Assembly: GCF_002374855.1 (NCBI RefSeq)
Contig: NZ_NWVC01000004.1
Location: 124,001 to 188,000, forward strand
Direction: 5' to 3'
Source: Sphingomonas adhaesiva
GTDB taxonomy: Bacteria > Pseudomonadota > Alphaproteobacteria > Sphingomonadales > Sphingomonadaceae
DNA length: 64,000 nt
The notes below the pieces were generated by a model that was not told the DNA's origin, searched no databases, and saw only the letters and a program-made list of their open reading frames with translations. Made by a program: the position numbers and the translations under genes. Positions within the stretch are counted from its first letter, which is position 1. Every line of letters begins with the position of its first letter. Shown piece after piece: positions 1-8,875 of the stretch.

Positions 1-597
1 CTGACTGCGCAGCTGGAGCAGCGCGCGCTGGATCGCGCCGATCGACTGCTTGCCGACATTGCCGTAGGTGACGGTCAGTTCGTCCGCGCGCTCCGCGCAA
101 TGCGCCAGCATCGCCTGCAGATCGTCCATGTCGATCAGCAGCAGGCCGTCCTGGTCGGCGACGTGGAAGGCGATCGTCAGCACGCCTTCCTGCACCTCGT
201 TCAGCCCCATCAGCCGCGCGAGCAGCAGCGGACCCATCTCGCTGACGGTGGTGCGGATCGGGTGGCCCTGTTCGCCGTACAGGTCCCAGAACTGCACCGG
301 CGTATCGGCATAGGCCCAGTCGGTCAGGCCGATCTCGGCAGCGCGCGCGGCGAAGATCGGGTGCGTCTTCGCCGCCGGGGAACCGGCCATGGCGAGGCCG
401 GACAGGTCGCCCTTCACGTCGGCGACGAAGCACGCCACGCCCGCGGCGGAAAAGCCCTCCACCACGCCCTGCAACGTCACCGTCTTGCCGGTGCCGGTCG
501 CCCCGGCGATCAGCCCGTGGCGGTTGGCGCGGCGCAGGTCCAGCCGCTGCGGCGCCACGCCGCCGTCGCCCGCGCCGATGAAGATGCCGTCGCTCAC
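1..597 (-). CDS. HerA-like helicase/ATPase (DUF853 type), partial
   Basis: This is the N-terminal 199 codons of a protein that runs off the left edge of the window. The start is GTG at 597. A Walker A motif GATGTGKT lies at about residues 32-39, followed by VKGDLSG. This is the pattern of the bacterial DUF853 / HerA-like ATPases (YjgR type), which are ring-forming nucleoside triphosphatases of uncertain physiological role. The N-terminal leader (SDGIFIGAGDGG) is typical of that family. The C-terminal half, with Walker B and the arginine finger, is outside the window. Its upstream neighbour on the same strand, htrA, is separated from it by a terminator-like hairpin, so it is probably transcribed on its own. 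Confidence 0.85.
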   Translation of the reverse strand, partial: MSDGIFIGAGDGGVAPQRLDLRRANRHGLIAGATGTGKTVTLQGVVEGFSAAGVACFVADVKGDLSGLAMAGSPAAKTHPIFAARAAEIGLTDWAYADTPVQFWDLYGEQGHPIRTTVSEMGPLLLARLMGLNEVQEGVLTIAFHVADQDGLLLIDMDDLQAMLAHCAERADELTVTYGNVGKQSIGAIQRALLQLRSQ

Positions 598-618
598 TCG
601 TCACTCTCCCCACAGGCG

Positions 619-652
619 AAAAGGGCCGCCGCATCCGATGATGCGACGGCCC
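619..652 (-). terminator. Rho-independent terminator of htrA
   Basis: There is a 13-bp stem (623-635 against 640-652, one mismatch) around the loop CGAT. On the minus strand it is followed by four T residues (AAAA at 619-622 on the plus strand). It lies 23 bases past the htrA stop codon, in the correct orientation to end the htrA transcript before the HerA-like gene. Confidence 0.75.
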
Positions 653-674
653 CGTTCGCGGCGCAATGCGGCGG

Positions 675-2216
675 TTACTTGATCTTCACTGCCAGGAAGA
701 CGCCGCTGGTGCGCTGACGCGTGATGTTCAGCAGCACCTGCGGGCGCCCCTGCGCCTTGGCCGCGGCGACGACGCGCGCGACATCGGCGGCGGTGCGCAC
801 CGGCTGCGAGTTGATCGAGGAGATCACGTCGCCGCGCTTCAGCTTCTGGCCCGCATCACTGGACGGATCGACCGCGCTGACGACGACGCCCTGCACCGTC
901 GAATCGACCCCGATCGCGCGCGCGATCTGCGCGGTCAGCGGCTGGACGGTAACGCCGATCGAGCTGGACGCGGGCGCGACCGCGCCATCGTCGTCACCGC
1001 CCGGCAGCCCGTCATCGTCACTGCCGCCGCCCTGCAGCGCGGCCATCTGATCCTCCGGCGGGCGCGTCGCGACCGTCGCGGTGACCGTCGTCGGACGACC
1101 GTCGCGGATCACGTCCATGCGGATCGTCGAACCCGGTGCGGCATTGGCGACCAGGTAGGACAGCGTGCGGTCCGGCGTCACCGCCTGGCCATTGATCGCG
1201 GTGACGACGTCGCCCTGGCGCAGCCCGGCCTTCGCGCCCGGACCGCCCGGTTCGACCCGGCCGATGATCTCGCCCTTGTTCTTGGGCAGGCCCAGCGCCG
1301 CGGCGATATCGTCGTTCACCGGCTGGATGCCGACGCCCAGATAGCCGCGCTGGATCTTCTGACCCTTCATCAGCGTGTCGATGATCGGCTTCGCCTCGGT
1401 CGCGGGGATCGCGAAGCCGATGCCGATGTTGCCGCCCGACTGCGAATAGATCTGGCTGTTGATGCCGATCACCTCGCCGTTCAGGTTGAACATCGGGCCG
1501 CCCGAATTGCCCTGGTTGATCGCGGCATCGGTCTGGATGAAGCTGTCGAACGGGCCGTTGCCGGTCGAACGGTGCACCGCCGAGACGATGCCCGCGGTCA
1601 CCGTGCCGCCCAGCCCGAACGGCTGGCCGATCGCGACCACCCAGTCGCCGACGCGCGCGCGTCCCGAATCGCCCATGCGGACGAACGGCAGCGGGGTGGG
1701 CGAATCGATCTTCAGCACCGCCAGGTCGGAGGTGGGATCGCGGCCGATCAGCTTGGCCTTGTATTCCTTGCGGTCCTGCAGCGTGACGGTGATCGATTCG
1801 ACCGTCGCGCCGCGCGCCGCCGGCGCGATGACGTGGTTGTTGGTGACGACGTAGCCGTCCGCCGAGATCAGGAAGCCCGAACCGAGCGACTGCCCCTCAC
1901 GCGTGACCGGCGCGCCGCCGCCTCCGCCGCCGAACTGGCCGAACAGGTCGCCGAACGGCGTGCCGGCGAACGGGTTCGCCTGCTGCTGGACGGTGACCTT
2001 CTGGGTGGTGGAGATGTTGACGACCGCGGGCTGCAGCTTGGCGACCAGATCGGCGAAGCTCATCGGCGCGCCGGCGCGCGGCGCGGCGGCGGCGATGCTG
2101 CCCGGTTCGTTCTGGGCGACTTGCGCGGTCGCGGGGTTCTGCAGCGTCAGCGACGCGGCGGTGCCGCCGAGCAGAAGGGCGCCGGTAAGGGCGTAGGCGT
2201 AACGCACTTTTCTCAT
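675..2216 (-). CDS. Periplasmic serine protease, DegP/HtrA family
   Basis: This is a Do-family (DegP/DegQ) serine endoprotease of 513 residues, which degrades or chaperones misfolded envelope proteins. A signal peptide covers about residues 1-32 (hydrophobic, ending ATAQ). The trypsin-like domain shows the catalytic triad H128 (TNNHV), D164 (SDLAVLK) and S238 (QGNSGGPM). Two PDZ domains follow, at about 285-375 and 415-510. A glycine-rich LA-loop lies near residues 90-105. The ATG at 2216 is preferred because it opens a normal signal sequence; an in-frame GTG at 2231 would add five residues, and neither start has a well-spaced ribosome binding site. HflC and HflK lie upstream on the same strand, so three membrane or periplasmic quality-control genes sit together. 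Confidence 0.95.
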   Translation of the reverse strand: MRKVRYAYALTGALLLGGTAASLTLQNPATAQVAQNEPGSIAAAAPRAGAPMSFADLVAKLQPAVVNISTTQKVTVQQQANPFAGTPFGDLFGQFGGGGGGAPVTREGQSLGSGFLISADGYVVTNNHVIAPAARGATVESITVTLQDRKEYKAKLIGRDPTSDLAVLKIDSPTPLPFVRMGDSGRARVGDWVVAIGQPFGLGGTVTAGIVSAVHRSTGNGPFDSFIQTDAAINQGNSGGPMFNLNGEVIGINSQIYSQSGGNIGIGFAIPATEAKPIIDTLMKGQKIQRGYLGVGIQPVNDDIAAALGLPKNKGEIIGRVEPGGPGAKAGLRQGDVVTAINGQAVTPDRTLSYLVANAAPGSTIRMDVIRDGRPTTVTATVATRPPEDQMAALQGGGSDDDGLPGGDDDGAVAPASSSIGVTVQPLTAQIARAIGVDSTVQGVVVSAVDPSSDAGQKLKRGDVISSINSQPVRTAADVARVVAAAKAQGRPQVLLNITRQRTSGVFLAVKIK

Positions 2217-2352
2217 GTCCTTCTCAATCACCCATTCAATGTAAGGAGGAACGATGCGTCATCCAGTGCCGGACGTGCGATGAACGCGGTTTGAATGTTA
2301 ACGCATCGACAGCTGTTTCTGTCCCGGCCCGCCTCGGCGCGCCGGGACGACG

Positions 2353-3234
2353 TCAGTTGCGCCCGCGCCCGCTGAATTCGCGCAGATAGGCGTTGTTCGG
2401 GCTCATGATGATGTTGGTCGATCCCTCCGGCGCCGGCCCGCCGTCCGCACCGAAGGTGTGTCGGTAGCTCTGCATCGCGCGGTAGAAATCGTAGAAGTCG
2501 GCATCCTTGCTGAACGCATCGGCATAGACGCGCGCGGCCTGCGCATCCGCTTCGGCGCGGACGATCTGCGCCTGCTTCTGCCCCTGCGCGCGGATCGTGT
2601 TCGCTTCCTGCTGGCGCGCGGTGCGCATCCGCTGGAGCGCGCTTTCCAGCGGGCTGCCTTCCGGCAGGTCGGCATGCTTGATCCGCACGTCGACGATCTC
2701 CGCGCCATATTGGCGGGCATAGCGCTGCAGCGACGCCTGGATCGCGTCCATCACCTTGCCGCGTTCCGGGCTGAGCAGCACCGAGAACGGCACCTTGCCC
2801 AGTTCGTTGCGCAGCGCGGTGCCCAGCAGCGGGCGCAGCTGGTCGGCGACGCGCTCCTCGGTGTTCGACGTGCTGCCGGTCGAAGTCACCGCCTTCAGCG
2901 GATCGACGATGCGGAAGCGTGCGAAGGCATCGACGTTGAGCCGCAGCTGATCGGTCGACAGCACCAGCGTATTGTCGAGATCGGCGTCGAGCACGCGCTT
3001 GTCGACCCACACGATCTTGTCGACGAACGGGATGCGCGCGATCACGCCCGCGCCGGTGTTGCCGATCGTCTGGCCGGGCTGCCACTGGTTGACCAGCCGG
3101 ATCGGGTTGTTGAGCCGCAGGACGACCGCCTGCTGCGTTTCCGGCACGATCGCGAAGGTCGCGGCGGCCAGGATGGCGAGGATCAGCGCGGCGAAGCCGA
3201 GCGCGATGGGATGGCGGAACCAGTGCGGCATCAC
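2353..3234 (-). CDS. hflC: Protease modulator HflC
   Basis: A band-7/SPFH protein of 293 residues. It forms the HflKC membrane complex that surrounds and regulates the FtsH protease. One N-terminal membrane anchor lies at about residues 9-30; the SPFH domain begins at VPETQQAVVLRL, and a coiled-coil region rich in Q, R and A lies at about 200-240. The ATG at 3234 overlaps the hflK stop (ATGA), so the two are translationally coupled, as expected for a one-to-one complex. A second ATG follows immediately (MMPHW) and could equally be used. The 3' flank contains a GC hairpin (2321-2348) with no T-tract. Confidence 0.93.
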   Translation of the reverse strand: MMPHWFRHPIALGFAALILAILAAATFAIVPETQQAVVLRLNNPIRLVNQWQPGQTIGNTGAGVIARIPFVDKIVWVDKRVLDADLDNTLVLSTDQLRLNVDAFARFRIVDPLKAVTSTGSTSNTEERVADQLRPLLGTALRNELGKVPFSVLLSPERGKVMDAIQASLQRYARQYGAEIVDVRIKHADLPEGSPLESALQRMRTARQQEANTIRAQGQKQAQIVRAEADAQAARVYADAFSKDADFYDFYRAMQSYRHTFGADGGPAPEGSTNIIMSPNNAYLREFSGRGRN

Positions 3235-4370
3235 CGCTGCCCTCCCTGCGCCGGCTGGGCGGGCTGTGCGGGGGCGGCCGGCGTCGCCGCGGCGCCCTCA
3301 CCGGGTTCGCGCAGGCGGCGGCCCTCGCCCAGCGGCAGGTACGGCGTCACGCCGGGCGTCTCCACGATCGTCTTGTCCGTCCTGGCCAGCACGGCCTCCA
3401 TCGTCTCGTAATACATGCGGCGGCGCGTCACCTCGGGCGCCAGGCGATATTGTTCGTACACCTGGTTGAAGGCCGATGCCTCGCCCTGCGCGCGCGCGAT
3501 CACCTGCTGCGAATAGGAGCGCGCGTTGTTGAGGTTGCCGACCGCTTCCTGCTGCGCGGCGGTGACGGCGTTGAAATCGTCGGCCAGCTGCGGCGGGGCC
3601 GATGCCTGCTTGATCGACACGCCCTGCACGCGCACGCCCGCTTCGTAGCTGTCGAGGATTTCCTGCATCATCTGCGCCACGCGTGCCTCGATCGTGGTGC
3701 GGCCCGCGCCGATCGCCTCGTTCAGCGTGGTGGTGGCCAGCACCGCGCGCATCGCGCTTTCGGCGGTGGCGCGCACGGTTTCCTGCGGGTCCTTGATCTC
3801 GAACACGTAATCGCGCGGATTGGAGACGCGCCAGCGCACCGTATAGGCCAGGTCGATGATGTTCTGGTCGCCGGTCAGCACCATCTCCCCGCCTTCCTGC
3901 GGGAATTCGTCGGTGCGCACCTGTTCGACGTCCACCTTCGTCACGTTGACGATCGGCGCGGGCAGCGTCAGGCGGATGCCCGGTTCCAGTTCGCCGGCAT
4001 AGCGGCCGAAATAGGTGACGACGCCGCGCTGCTGCGGGCCGATCTGGTGGAACGACGTCAGCAGGATCCACAGCCCGACCAGCAGCGCGATGCCGATCAG
4101 CCACAGCATCCGCGCGTTCGCGCCACCCTGCCACTGCGGCCCGCCGCCGCCGCCGAACCCGCCGCCGCCGCCGTTGCCGCCGCGCGCCTTCTTCAGGAAT
4201 TCGTCCAGCGCCGTCGGCTTCGCCGTGGGGCGCCGCGCGCCGCCGGGGGGCGTCGACCACGGGTTGCGCGGGCCGGCACTGTCGTCCCCGCCGCCGCCCC
4301 ACGGGCCGTTGTCATTGTTGTCGGCGGCAAGGATGATCGGGCGCCGGAGCCAGCGTCGCAGGATGGTCAT
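3231..4370 (-). CDS. hflK: FtsH protease activity modulator HflK
   Basis: The partner of HflC, 379 residues. A long glycine- and asparagine-rich cytoplasmic N-terminus (residues 15-80, GPWGGGGDD and GGNGGGGGFGGGG) precedes one transmembrane helix (about 92-112, LWLIGIALLVGLWIL). The SPFH domain begins at IGPQQRGVVTYFGRY. Low-complexity glycine tracts before the anchor are typical of HflK. The start is ATG at 4370 (MTILRRWL); a longer reading back to 4712 would run into the divergent mrp gene and is rejected. About 73 bases separate it from mrp, and this gap should hold both promoters. Confidence 0.93.
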   Translation of the reverse strand: MTILRRWLRRPIILAADNNDNGPWGGGGDDSAGPRNPWSTPPGGARRPTAKPTALDEFLKKARGGNGGGGGFGGGGGPQWQGGANARMLWLIGIALLVGLWILLTSFHQIGPQQRGVVTYFGRYAGELEPGIRLTLPAPIVNVTKVDVEQVRTDEFPQEGGEMVLTGDQNIIDLAYTVRWRVSNPRDYVFEIKDPQETVRATAESAMRAVLATTTLNEAIGAGRTTIEARVAQMMQEILDSYEAGVRVQGVSIKQASAPPQLADDFNAVTAAQQEAVGNLNNARSYSQQVIARAQGEASAFNQVYEQYRLAPEVTRRRMYYETMEAVLARTDKTIVETPGVTPYLPLGEGRRLREPGEGAAATPAAPAQPAQPAQGGQR

Positions 4371-4443
4371 ATCCGCCTTTATAGGAGCGGCGCGCCCGAA
4401 AAACAGTGCCAAGCGGTACAAGCGCGCGTAACGGATCGTATCC

Positions 4444-5388
4444 ATGAGCGAAATGCAGGTGAAGGAAGCGGTCCGCGCCGTCGCGGGCGAGCGGGCGACG
4501 GTGCGGATCGAGGGGCAGCGCATCGGCGTGGTGGTCGATGCGACCGGGCTGGACGCGACCGCGCGCGACGCGCTGGAGGCGAGCGTGCGGATGGCGGCAT
4601 CGCTGCCCGGATACGAGGTGCGGGTGGTCGTCACCGCCGAGCGGGTCGCGCGGCGGATCGTCGCGGTCGCCAGCGGGAAGGGCGGGGTCGGCAAGTCGAC
4701 GCTGTCGGCCAATCTGGCGATCGCGCTGGCGCGCGCCGGGCGGCGTACCGGGCTGGTCGATGCCGATATCTACGGCCCGTCGCAGCCGCGGCTGATGGCG
4801 GTGGAGGGCATTCGGCCGCAGGCGCGCGACAAGGTGCTGCTGCCGGTCGCGACGCCATATGGCGTGCCGCTGCTGTCGATGGGGCAGCTGGTGGAGCCGG
4901 GGCGCGCGATCGCGTGGCGCGGGCCGATGACCGCGGGCGCGCTGGGCCAGCTGGTCGATGCCGACTGGGGCGCGACCGATACGCTGGTGGTCGACCTGCC
5001 GCCCGGTACCGGCGACGTCCAGCTGACGATGGTGCAGAAACACCGCCCGGCGGGCGCGGTGATCGTGTCGACGCCGCAGGACTTGGCGCTGATCGACGCG
5101 CGCCGCGCGATCGACCTGTTCCAGAAGGCGGGCGTGCCGATCATCGGGCTGGTCGAGAACATGGCCGGCTATGCCTGCCCGCATTGCGGCGAGGTGTCCG
5201 ATCCGTTCGGGCGCGGCGGCGCGGAGGCGGCGGCGCGCGACGCGGGGATCGCGTTCCTGGGGCGCGTGCCGCTGGACATCGCGATCCGCACCGCGTCGGA
5301 CGCGGGCCAGCCGCCCGCGGCGGTGGAGGGTGACCGCGTGTTCGCGCCGATCGCGGCGCAGGTGGCGGCGTGGCTGGCGGCGCATTGA
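4444..5388 (+). CDS. Iron-sulfur cluster carrier ATPase, Mrp/NBP35 (ApbC) family
   Basis: A P-loop ATPase of 314 residues that binds and delivers Fe-S clusters to apoproteins. The deviant Walker A GKGGVGKST lies at about residues 78-86, followed by LVDADIYGPS and DLPPGTGD. The cluster-binding CPHC motif is near residue 240 (GYACPHCGE). The N-terminal 60 residues are a shortened MIP18/DUF59-like region. It is transcribed divergently from hflK. The 145-codon CoA-binding-fold gene follows 55 bases downstream and is probably co-transcribed. Confidence 0.93.
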   Translation: MSEMQVKEAVRAVAGERATVRIEGQRIGVVVDATGLDATARDALEASVRMAASLPGYEVRVVVTAERVARRIVAVASGKGGVGKSTLSANLAIALARAGRRTGLVDADIYGPSQPRLMAVEGIRPQARDKVLLPVATPYGVPLLSMGQLVEPGRAIAWRGPMTAGALGQLVDADWGATDTLVVDLPPGTGDVQLTMVQKHRPAGAVIVSTPQDLALIDARRAIDLFQKAGVPIIGLVENMAGYACPHCGEVSDPFGRGGAEAAARDAGIAFLGRVPLDIAIRTASDAGQPPAAVEGDRVFAPIAAQVAAWLAAH

Positions 5389-5443
5389 GCGGACGCGGAT
5401 CGAAGGCGGCGCGGCGGCGTTCCCCCCGCGAGGGAGAATCGCC

Positions 5444-5881
5444 ATGCCGTTGACCGCCGATGCCGATATCAAGGCGCTGCTCGAGGAGGTGCGCACCATC
5501 GCCCTCGTCGGCGCGTCGGACCGCCCCGACCGCCCGTCCTATGGCGTGATGGCGACGCTGCAGGCGCACGGCTATCGCGTGATCCCGGTCAACCCGCAGA
5601 TCACCGGCGAGCATGTCCATGGCGAGTTCGTGTTCCGCGACCTGTCGCAGCTGGGCGACCCGATCGACATGGTCGACATCTTCCGCCGGTCGAGCGCGGT
5701 CGCCGAGGTGGTGGACGAGGCGATCGCGATCGGCGCGAAGGCGGTGTGGATGCAATTGGGCGTGATCGACCAGGCTGCCGCGGCGCGTGCCGAGGCGGCG
5801 GGGCTGAAGGTGGTGATGGACCGCTGCCCGGCGATCGACCTGCCCCGGCTGGGCGTGGCGCCTGTGGGCGAGCGGGCGTGA
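5444..5881 (+). CDS. CoA-binding domain protein (YccU type)
   Basis: A single CoA-binding Rossmann domain of 145 residues. Family features are TIALVGASDRPDRPSYGV (glycine-rich nucleotide loop, residues 17-34), GYRVIPVNPQ and the ending VMDRCPAIDLPRL. Family members bind CoA, but a precise role is not known. ATG 5444 is chosen because GAGGGAG lies just upstream and the conserved domain starts here; the frame stays open further upstream but overlaps mrp. The stop overlaps a GTG that could open the next small ORF (GTGA). Confidence 0.85.
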   Translation: MPLTADADIKALLEEVRTIALVGASDRPDRPSYGVMATLQAHGYRVIPVNPQITGEHVHGEFVFRDLSQLGDPIDMVDIFRRSSAVAEVVDEAIAIGAKAVWMQLGVIDQAAAARAEAAGLKVVMDRCPAIDLPRLGVAPVGERA

Positions 5882-6135
5882 GCGGCGCGGCGCTGGCGCT
5901 GCTGCTGGTCGCGGCGCAGGACGACGGCGCACTGCTGGCCACCGCCGCCAGCCGGCTGTCGGCGATCCCCCACAAGGTCGCGGAGCCGGGCCGCTACCGG
6001 ATCGACGGCACCCCGCGCGTCGACGACGACAAGGAACGCGCGCTGGGCACCACCGGCGGGCAATGCCAGGTGGTCGGCGCGCGCATGTGCACCAGGCCGC
6101 CACGGACATGGTGGCGCGGCGCGCTGCCGCGCTGA
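5878..6135 (+). CDS. Small hypothetical protein
   Basis: An 85-codon ORF that starts with GTG overlapping the previous stop by four bases (GTGA), the usual sign of translational coupling. The first ~18 residues are hydrophobic (ALALLLVAAQ), like a short signal sequence. The rest is basic and charged, with two cysteines (QCQVVGARMC). I do not recognise a family. It could be a small exported protein. Coding is supported mainly by the overlap and the strand, so confidence is moderate. Confidence 0.5.
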   Translation: MSGAALALLLVAAQDDGALLATAASRLSAIPHKVAEPGRYRIDGTPRVDDDKERALGTTGGQCQVVGARMCTRPPRTWWRGALPR

Positions 6136-6142
6136 CCGCGGC

Positions 6143-7150
6143 TCACCCCACTATCCGCCGGTAGAGCGCAATATAATCGTCGGCCATCCGGTCGATGCTG
6201 AACCGGTCGGCGACCGCACGGCGGCAGGCGGCGCGGTCGATCGTCTCAGCCCGCTCGATCGCGTCGATCGCCCCGGCCATGTCGTCCACCAGGAAACCGG
6301 TGACGCCGTGTTCGATGATCTCCGGCATCGAACCGCGCCGCGTCGCGATCACCGGCGTGCCGCACGCCATCGCTTCCACTACCGACAGGCCGAACGGCTC
6401 GTCGAAGTTGATGAGGTGGAGCAGCGCGCGCGCGCCGCCCAGCGCGCGCACCCGCGCCGCGCCGCCGACCGCGCCGTGATAGCGGATGGTGGTGCCGTCG
6501 ACCGCGGGCGCGACGTCGCGGTCGTGATAGCCCTGATCCTGCACGATGCCGTACAGGTCGAGCCGCCGCGCGACCGCGCGCGCCGCCGCGATCGCCTCTG
6601 CCGCGCCCTTGTCGGGGTGGAGGCGGCCGAAGAACAGCAAATCGTCGCTGCCGGCCGGGTCGAACGCGAAATCGTCCAGCGGGATGCCGTGGTGAATCGT
6701 CGCGGCATAGCGCAGGTCCGGGTGCCGGTCCGCGTCGCTGATCGCGACATAGTGCACGCGGTCCTGATAGGGCGCGTACATCGGCAGGATGCGGTCGGAC
6801 GAGAAGCCGTGGATCGTCGTCACCATCGGCGTATCGACCAGCGGGGCGAAGGCGTGCGCGGGGAAATCCGCCTGGTTGTGGATCAGGTCGAACCGATCGC
6901 CTTGCGCGAACAGGTGCGACAGGTGGCGATATTCCCACACCTTCGCGTCGATCGACGGGTCTTCGGAATAAGGCGCGGGCACCACCCCGTCGAGCGTCGC
7001 GGCGGTCACGCTGTCGAGCGTCGCGAACAGCGTCACGTCCACCCCGCGCGCGACCAGTGCCTCGGTCAGCAGGCTGGTGACCAGTTCCCACGGTCCGTAA
7101 TGGCGCGGCGGCGTGCGCCACGCGATCGGGGCAAGCATGGCGATCTTCAT
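6143..7150 (-). CDS. Glycosyltransferase family 4 protein
   Basis: A GT-B fold retaining glycosyltransferase of 335 residues. The N-terminal domain opens with MKIAMLAPIAW and a glycine/proline loop (RHYGPWE). The C-terminal domain carries LLFFGRLHPDKG and the family-4 donor-sugar motif EPFGLSVVEAMACGTPVIA, with the two conserved glutamates. Its acceptor cannot be told from sequence. The start is ATG 7150. It lies 52 bases downstream of the alpha-glucosidase on the same strand, separated only by a perfect 12-bp hairpin, so the two are probably one transcript for sugar or polysaccharide metabolism. Confidence 0.88.
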   Translation of the reverse strand: MKIAMLAPIAWRTPPRHYGPWELVTSLLTEALVARGVDVTLFATLDSVTAATLDGVVPAPYSEDPSIDAKVWEYRHLSHLFAQGDRFDLIHNQADFPAHAFAPLVDTPMVTTIHGFSSDRILPMYAPYQDRVHYVAISDADRHPDLRYAATIHHGIPLDDFAFDPAGSDDLLFFGRLHPDKGAAEAIAAARAVARRLDLYGIVQDQGYHDRDVAPAVDGTTIRYHGAVGGAARVRALGGARALLHLINFDEPFGLSVVEAMACGTPVIATRRGSMPEIIEHGVTGFLVDDMAGAIDAIERAETIDRAACRRAVADRFSIDRMADDYIALYRRIVG

Positions 7151-7173
7151 GGCTATTGGTCCTTTGTCCTTCA

Positions 7174-7201
7174 CGCCACCCCGGCGAGGGCCGGGGTGGC
7201 G
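7174..7201. repeat. REP-like perfect hairpin between two genes
   Basis: A perfect 12-bp inverted repeat (CGCCACCCCGGC with its complement) around the loop GAGG. It resembles the CACCCCAGCGAAGGCTGGGGT repeat found repeatedly in this window. It lies in the gap between the alpha-glucosidase stop and the glycosyltransferase start, where such hairpins commonly protect or attenuate a polycistronic mRNA. No T-tract follows on the minus strand. Confidence 0.75.
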
Positions 7202-7202
7202 G

Positions 7203-8774
7203 TCAGCGGATGATGATCCCTTCGTCGGCGCGAAGGGTCTCGTGCGCCGAACCGGGCAGGGTGGACAGCAGCACCTCGCCCCCGAACGGCAACGGTTTCG
7301 CCTCATGGGTCAGGTTCAGCGCCACGCGCAGCACCGCATCGCCGTGCCGCCGTTCGAACGCCAGCACGCCATCGCTCGCATCCAGCAACCGGAAATCCCC
7401 CACCGACAGCGCCGGATGCGCGCGGCGTAGCGCCAGCAGCCGGCGATACAGCGTCAGCATCGACCCCGCGTCGCCGTCCTGCGCGGCGACGTTGCGGGTG
7501 CGCCAGTCGGGATTGAGCGGCAGCCACGGCTCGGCGGTGCTGAAACCGGCATGCGGCGCCGCGTCCCACGGCATCGGCGTACGCGACCGGTCGCGGCCGA
7601 TGCCGATGCCGGGCTGACGCAGCTCCTGCGGATCGCGGACGCGGTCGGGCGGGATATCGACCTGGCCGATCCCGATCTCGTCGCCCTGATACAGCGTCGG
7701 CGTGCCGCGCAGCGTCAGCAGCAGCATCGCCGCGACGCGCGCCTGCGCCTCCCCGACGCGCGCGGCGATGCGCGGGGCGTCGTGGCTGCCGATCACCCAA
7801 TTGGGCCAGCCGTGCGGCGGCAGCGACGCCTCGTAGGCGGCGATCATCTCGCGAAGCCCCGCGGCGTCCCAGCCGTTCTCGATCAGCTGGAAATTGAACG
7901 GCAGGTGCACCTGCGGCCGCGCGCGCGTGCCGTACCAGCGCGCGTGGCGATCGTTGGGCAGGAAGATCTCGCCGATCAGCACGCGATCGCCGCCATAGCC
8001 GTCGGCGATCGCGCGCATCTCGGCCGCTATCGCATGCGCCTCCGGCTGGTCGGTGGAATGCCGCTGGATCAGCCGGTCGCGCTCGGTGATGCCGGGGCGC
8101 CAATAGGGGTTGGGCGGATTGTCCGGGAAACCCTCCGCCTTGACGATATGCCACAGCACGTCGATGCGGAAACCGTCGACGCCGCGATCGAACCAGAAGC
8201 GCATGACGTCGAACATCGCCGCCTTCACCGCCGGGTTGCGCCAGTTGAGGTCGGGCTGCTGCTTCAGGAAGGCGTGCAGGTAATATTGGCCGGTTGCGGC
8301 GTCATATTCCCACGCCGATCCGCCGAAATCGCTGATCCAGTTGTTGGGCGGCCCGCCATCGGGGGCGGGATCGCGCCAGATATACCAGTCGCGCTTCGGG
8401 TTCGTGCGGTCGGCGCGGCTTTCGACGAACCACGGGTGGCGGTCCGAACTGTGGTTGGGGACGAAATCGAGCAACAGCTTCAGCCCATGCGCATGGGCCG
8501 CCGCCAGCAACCGGTCGAACGCGGCGAGATCGCCGAACAGCGGATCGACGTCGCGATAATCCGCCACGTCATAGCCGAAATCGGCCATCGGCGACGGGAA
8601 GATCGGCGACAGCCAGATCGCATCGACCCCCAGCGCGGCGATATGGTCCAGCCGGCGTTCGATCCCCGCCAGATCGCCGACCCCGTCGCCGTCGCTGTCC
8701 TGGAACGAGCGCGGATAGACCTGATACACCGTCCCGCGCCGCCACCACGGCATGTCGTCCGCCACCCGCCTCAC
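7203..8774 (-). CDS. Alpha-glucosidase / oligo-1,6-glucosidase, GH13 family
   Basis: A 523-residue glycoside hydrolase with an (alpha/beta)8 barrel that acts on short alpha-glucans or disaccharides. Conserved GH13 regions are DFVPNHSS (region I), GFRIDVLWHI with the nucleophile Asp (II), LIGEIF with the acid/base Glu (III) and a region IV written GSHDAPRI rather than the usual NHD. The opening WWRRGTVYQVYPRSF is typical of GH13 exo-glucosidases. The ORF opens with GTG at 8774; GTG 8765 and ATG 8753 are possible alternatives, and no candidate has a clearly better ribosome binding site. There is no signal peptide, so it is cytoplasmic. Confidence 0.9.
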   Translation of the reverse strand: MRRVADDMPWWRRGTVYQVYPRSFQDSDGDGVGDLAGIERRLDHIAALGVDAIWLSPIFPSPMADFGYDVADYRDVDPLFGDLAAFDRLLAAAHAHGLKLLLDFVPNHSSDRHPWFVESRADRTNPKRDWYIWRDPAPDGGPPNNWISDFGGSAWEYDAATGQYYLHAFLKQQPDLNWRNPAVKAAMFDVMRFWFDRGVDGFRIDVLWHIVKAEGFPDNPPNPYWRPGITERDRLIQRHSTDQPEAHAIAAEMRAIADGYGGDRVLIGEIFLPNDRHARWYGTRARPQVHLPFNFQLIENGWDAAGLREMIAAYEASLPPHGWPNWVIGSHDAPRIAARVGEAQARVAAMLLLTLRGTPTLYQGDEIGIGQVDIPPDRVRDPQELRQPGIGIGRDRSRTPMPWDAAPHAGFSTAEPWLPLNPDWRTRNVAAQDGDAGSMLTLYRRLLALRRAHPALSVGDFRLLDASDGVLAFERRHGDAVLRVALNLTHEAKPLPFGGEVLLSTLPGSAHETLRADEGIIIR

Positions 8775-8875
8775 CCCTTCGCTGCGTCGGGGCAGATAAC
8801 CGCCGAGCGGGGCAAGCGTTCATGTCTGCTGCGTAACATTGTGCTTCCCAACGGGGTCGGACGCGGAACAAAGCG

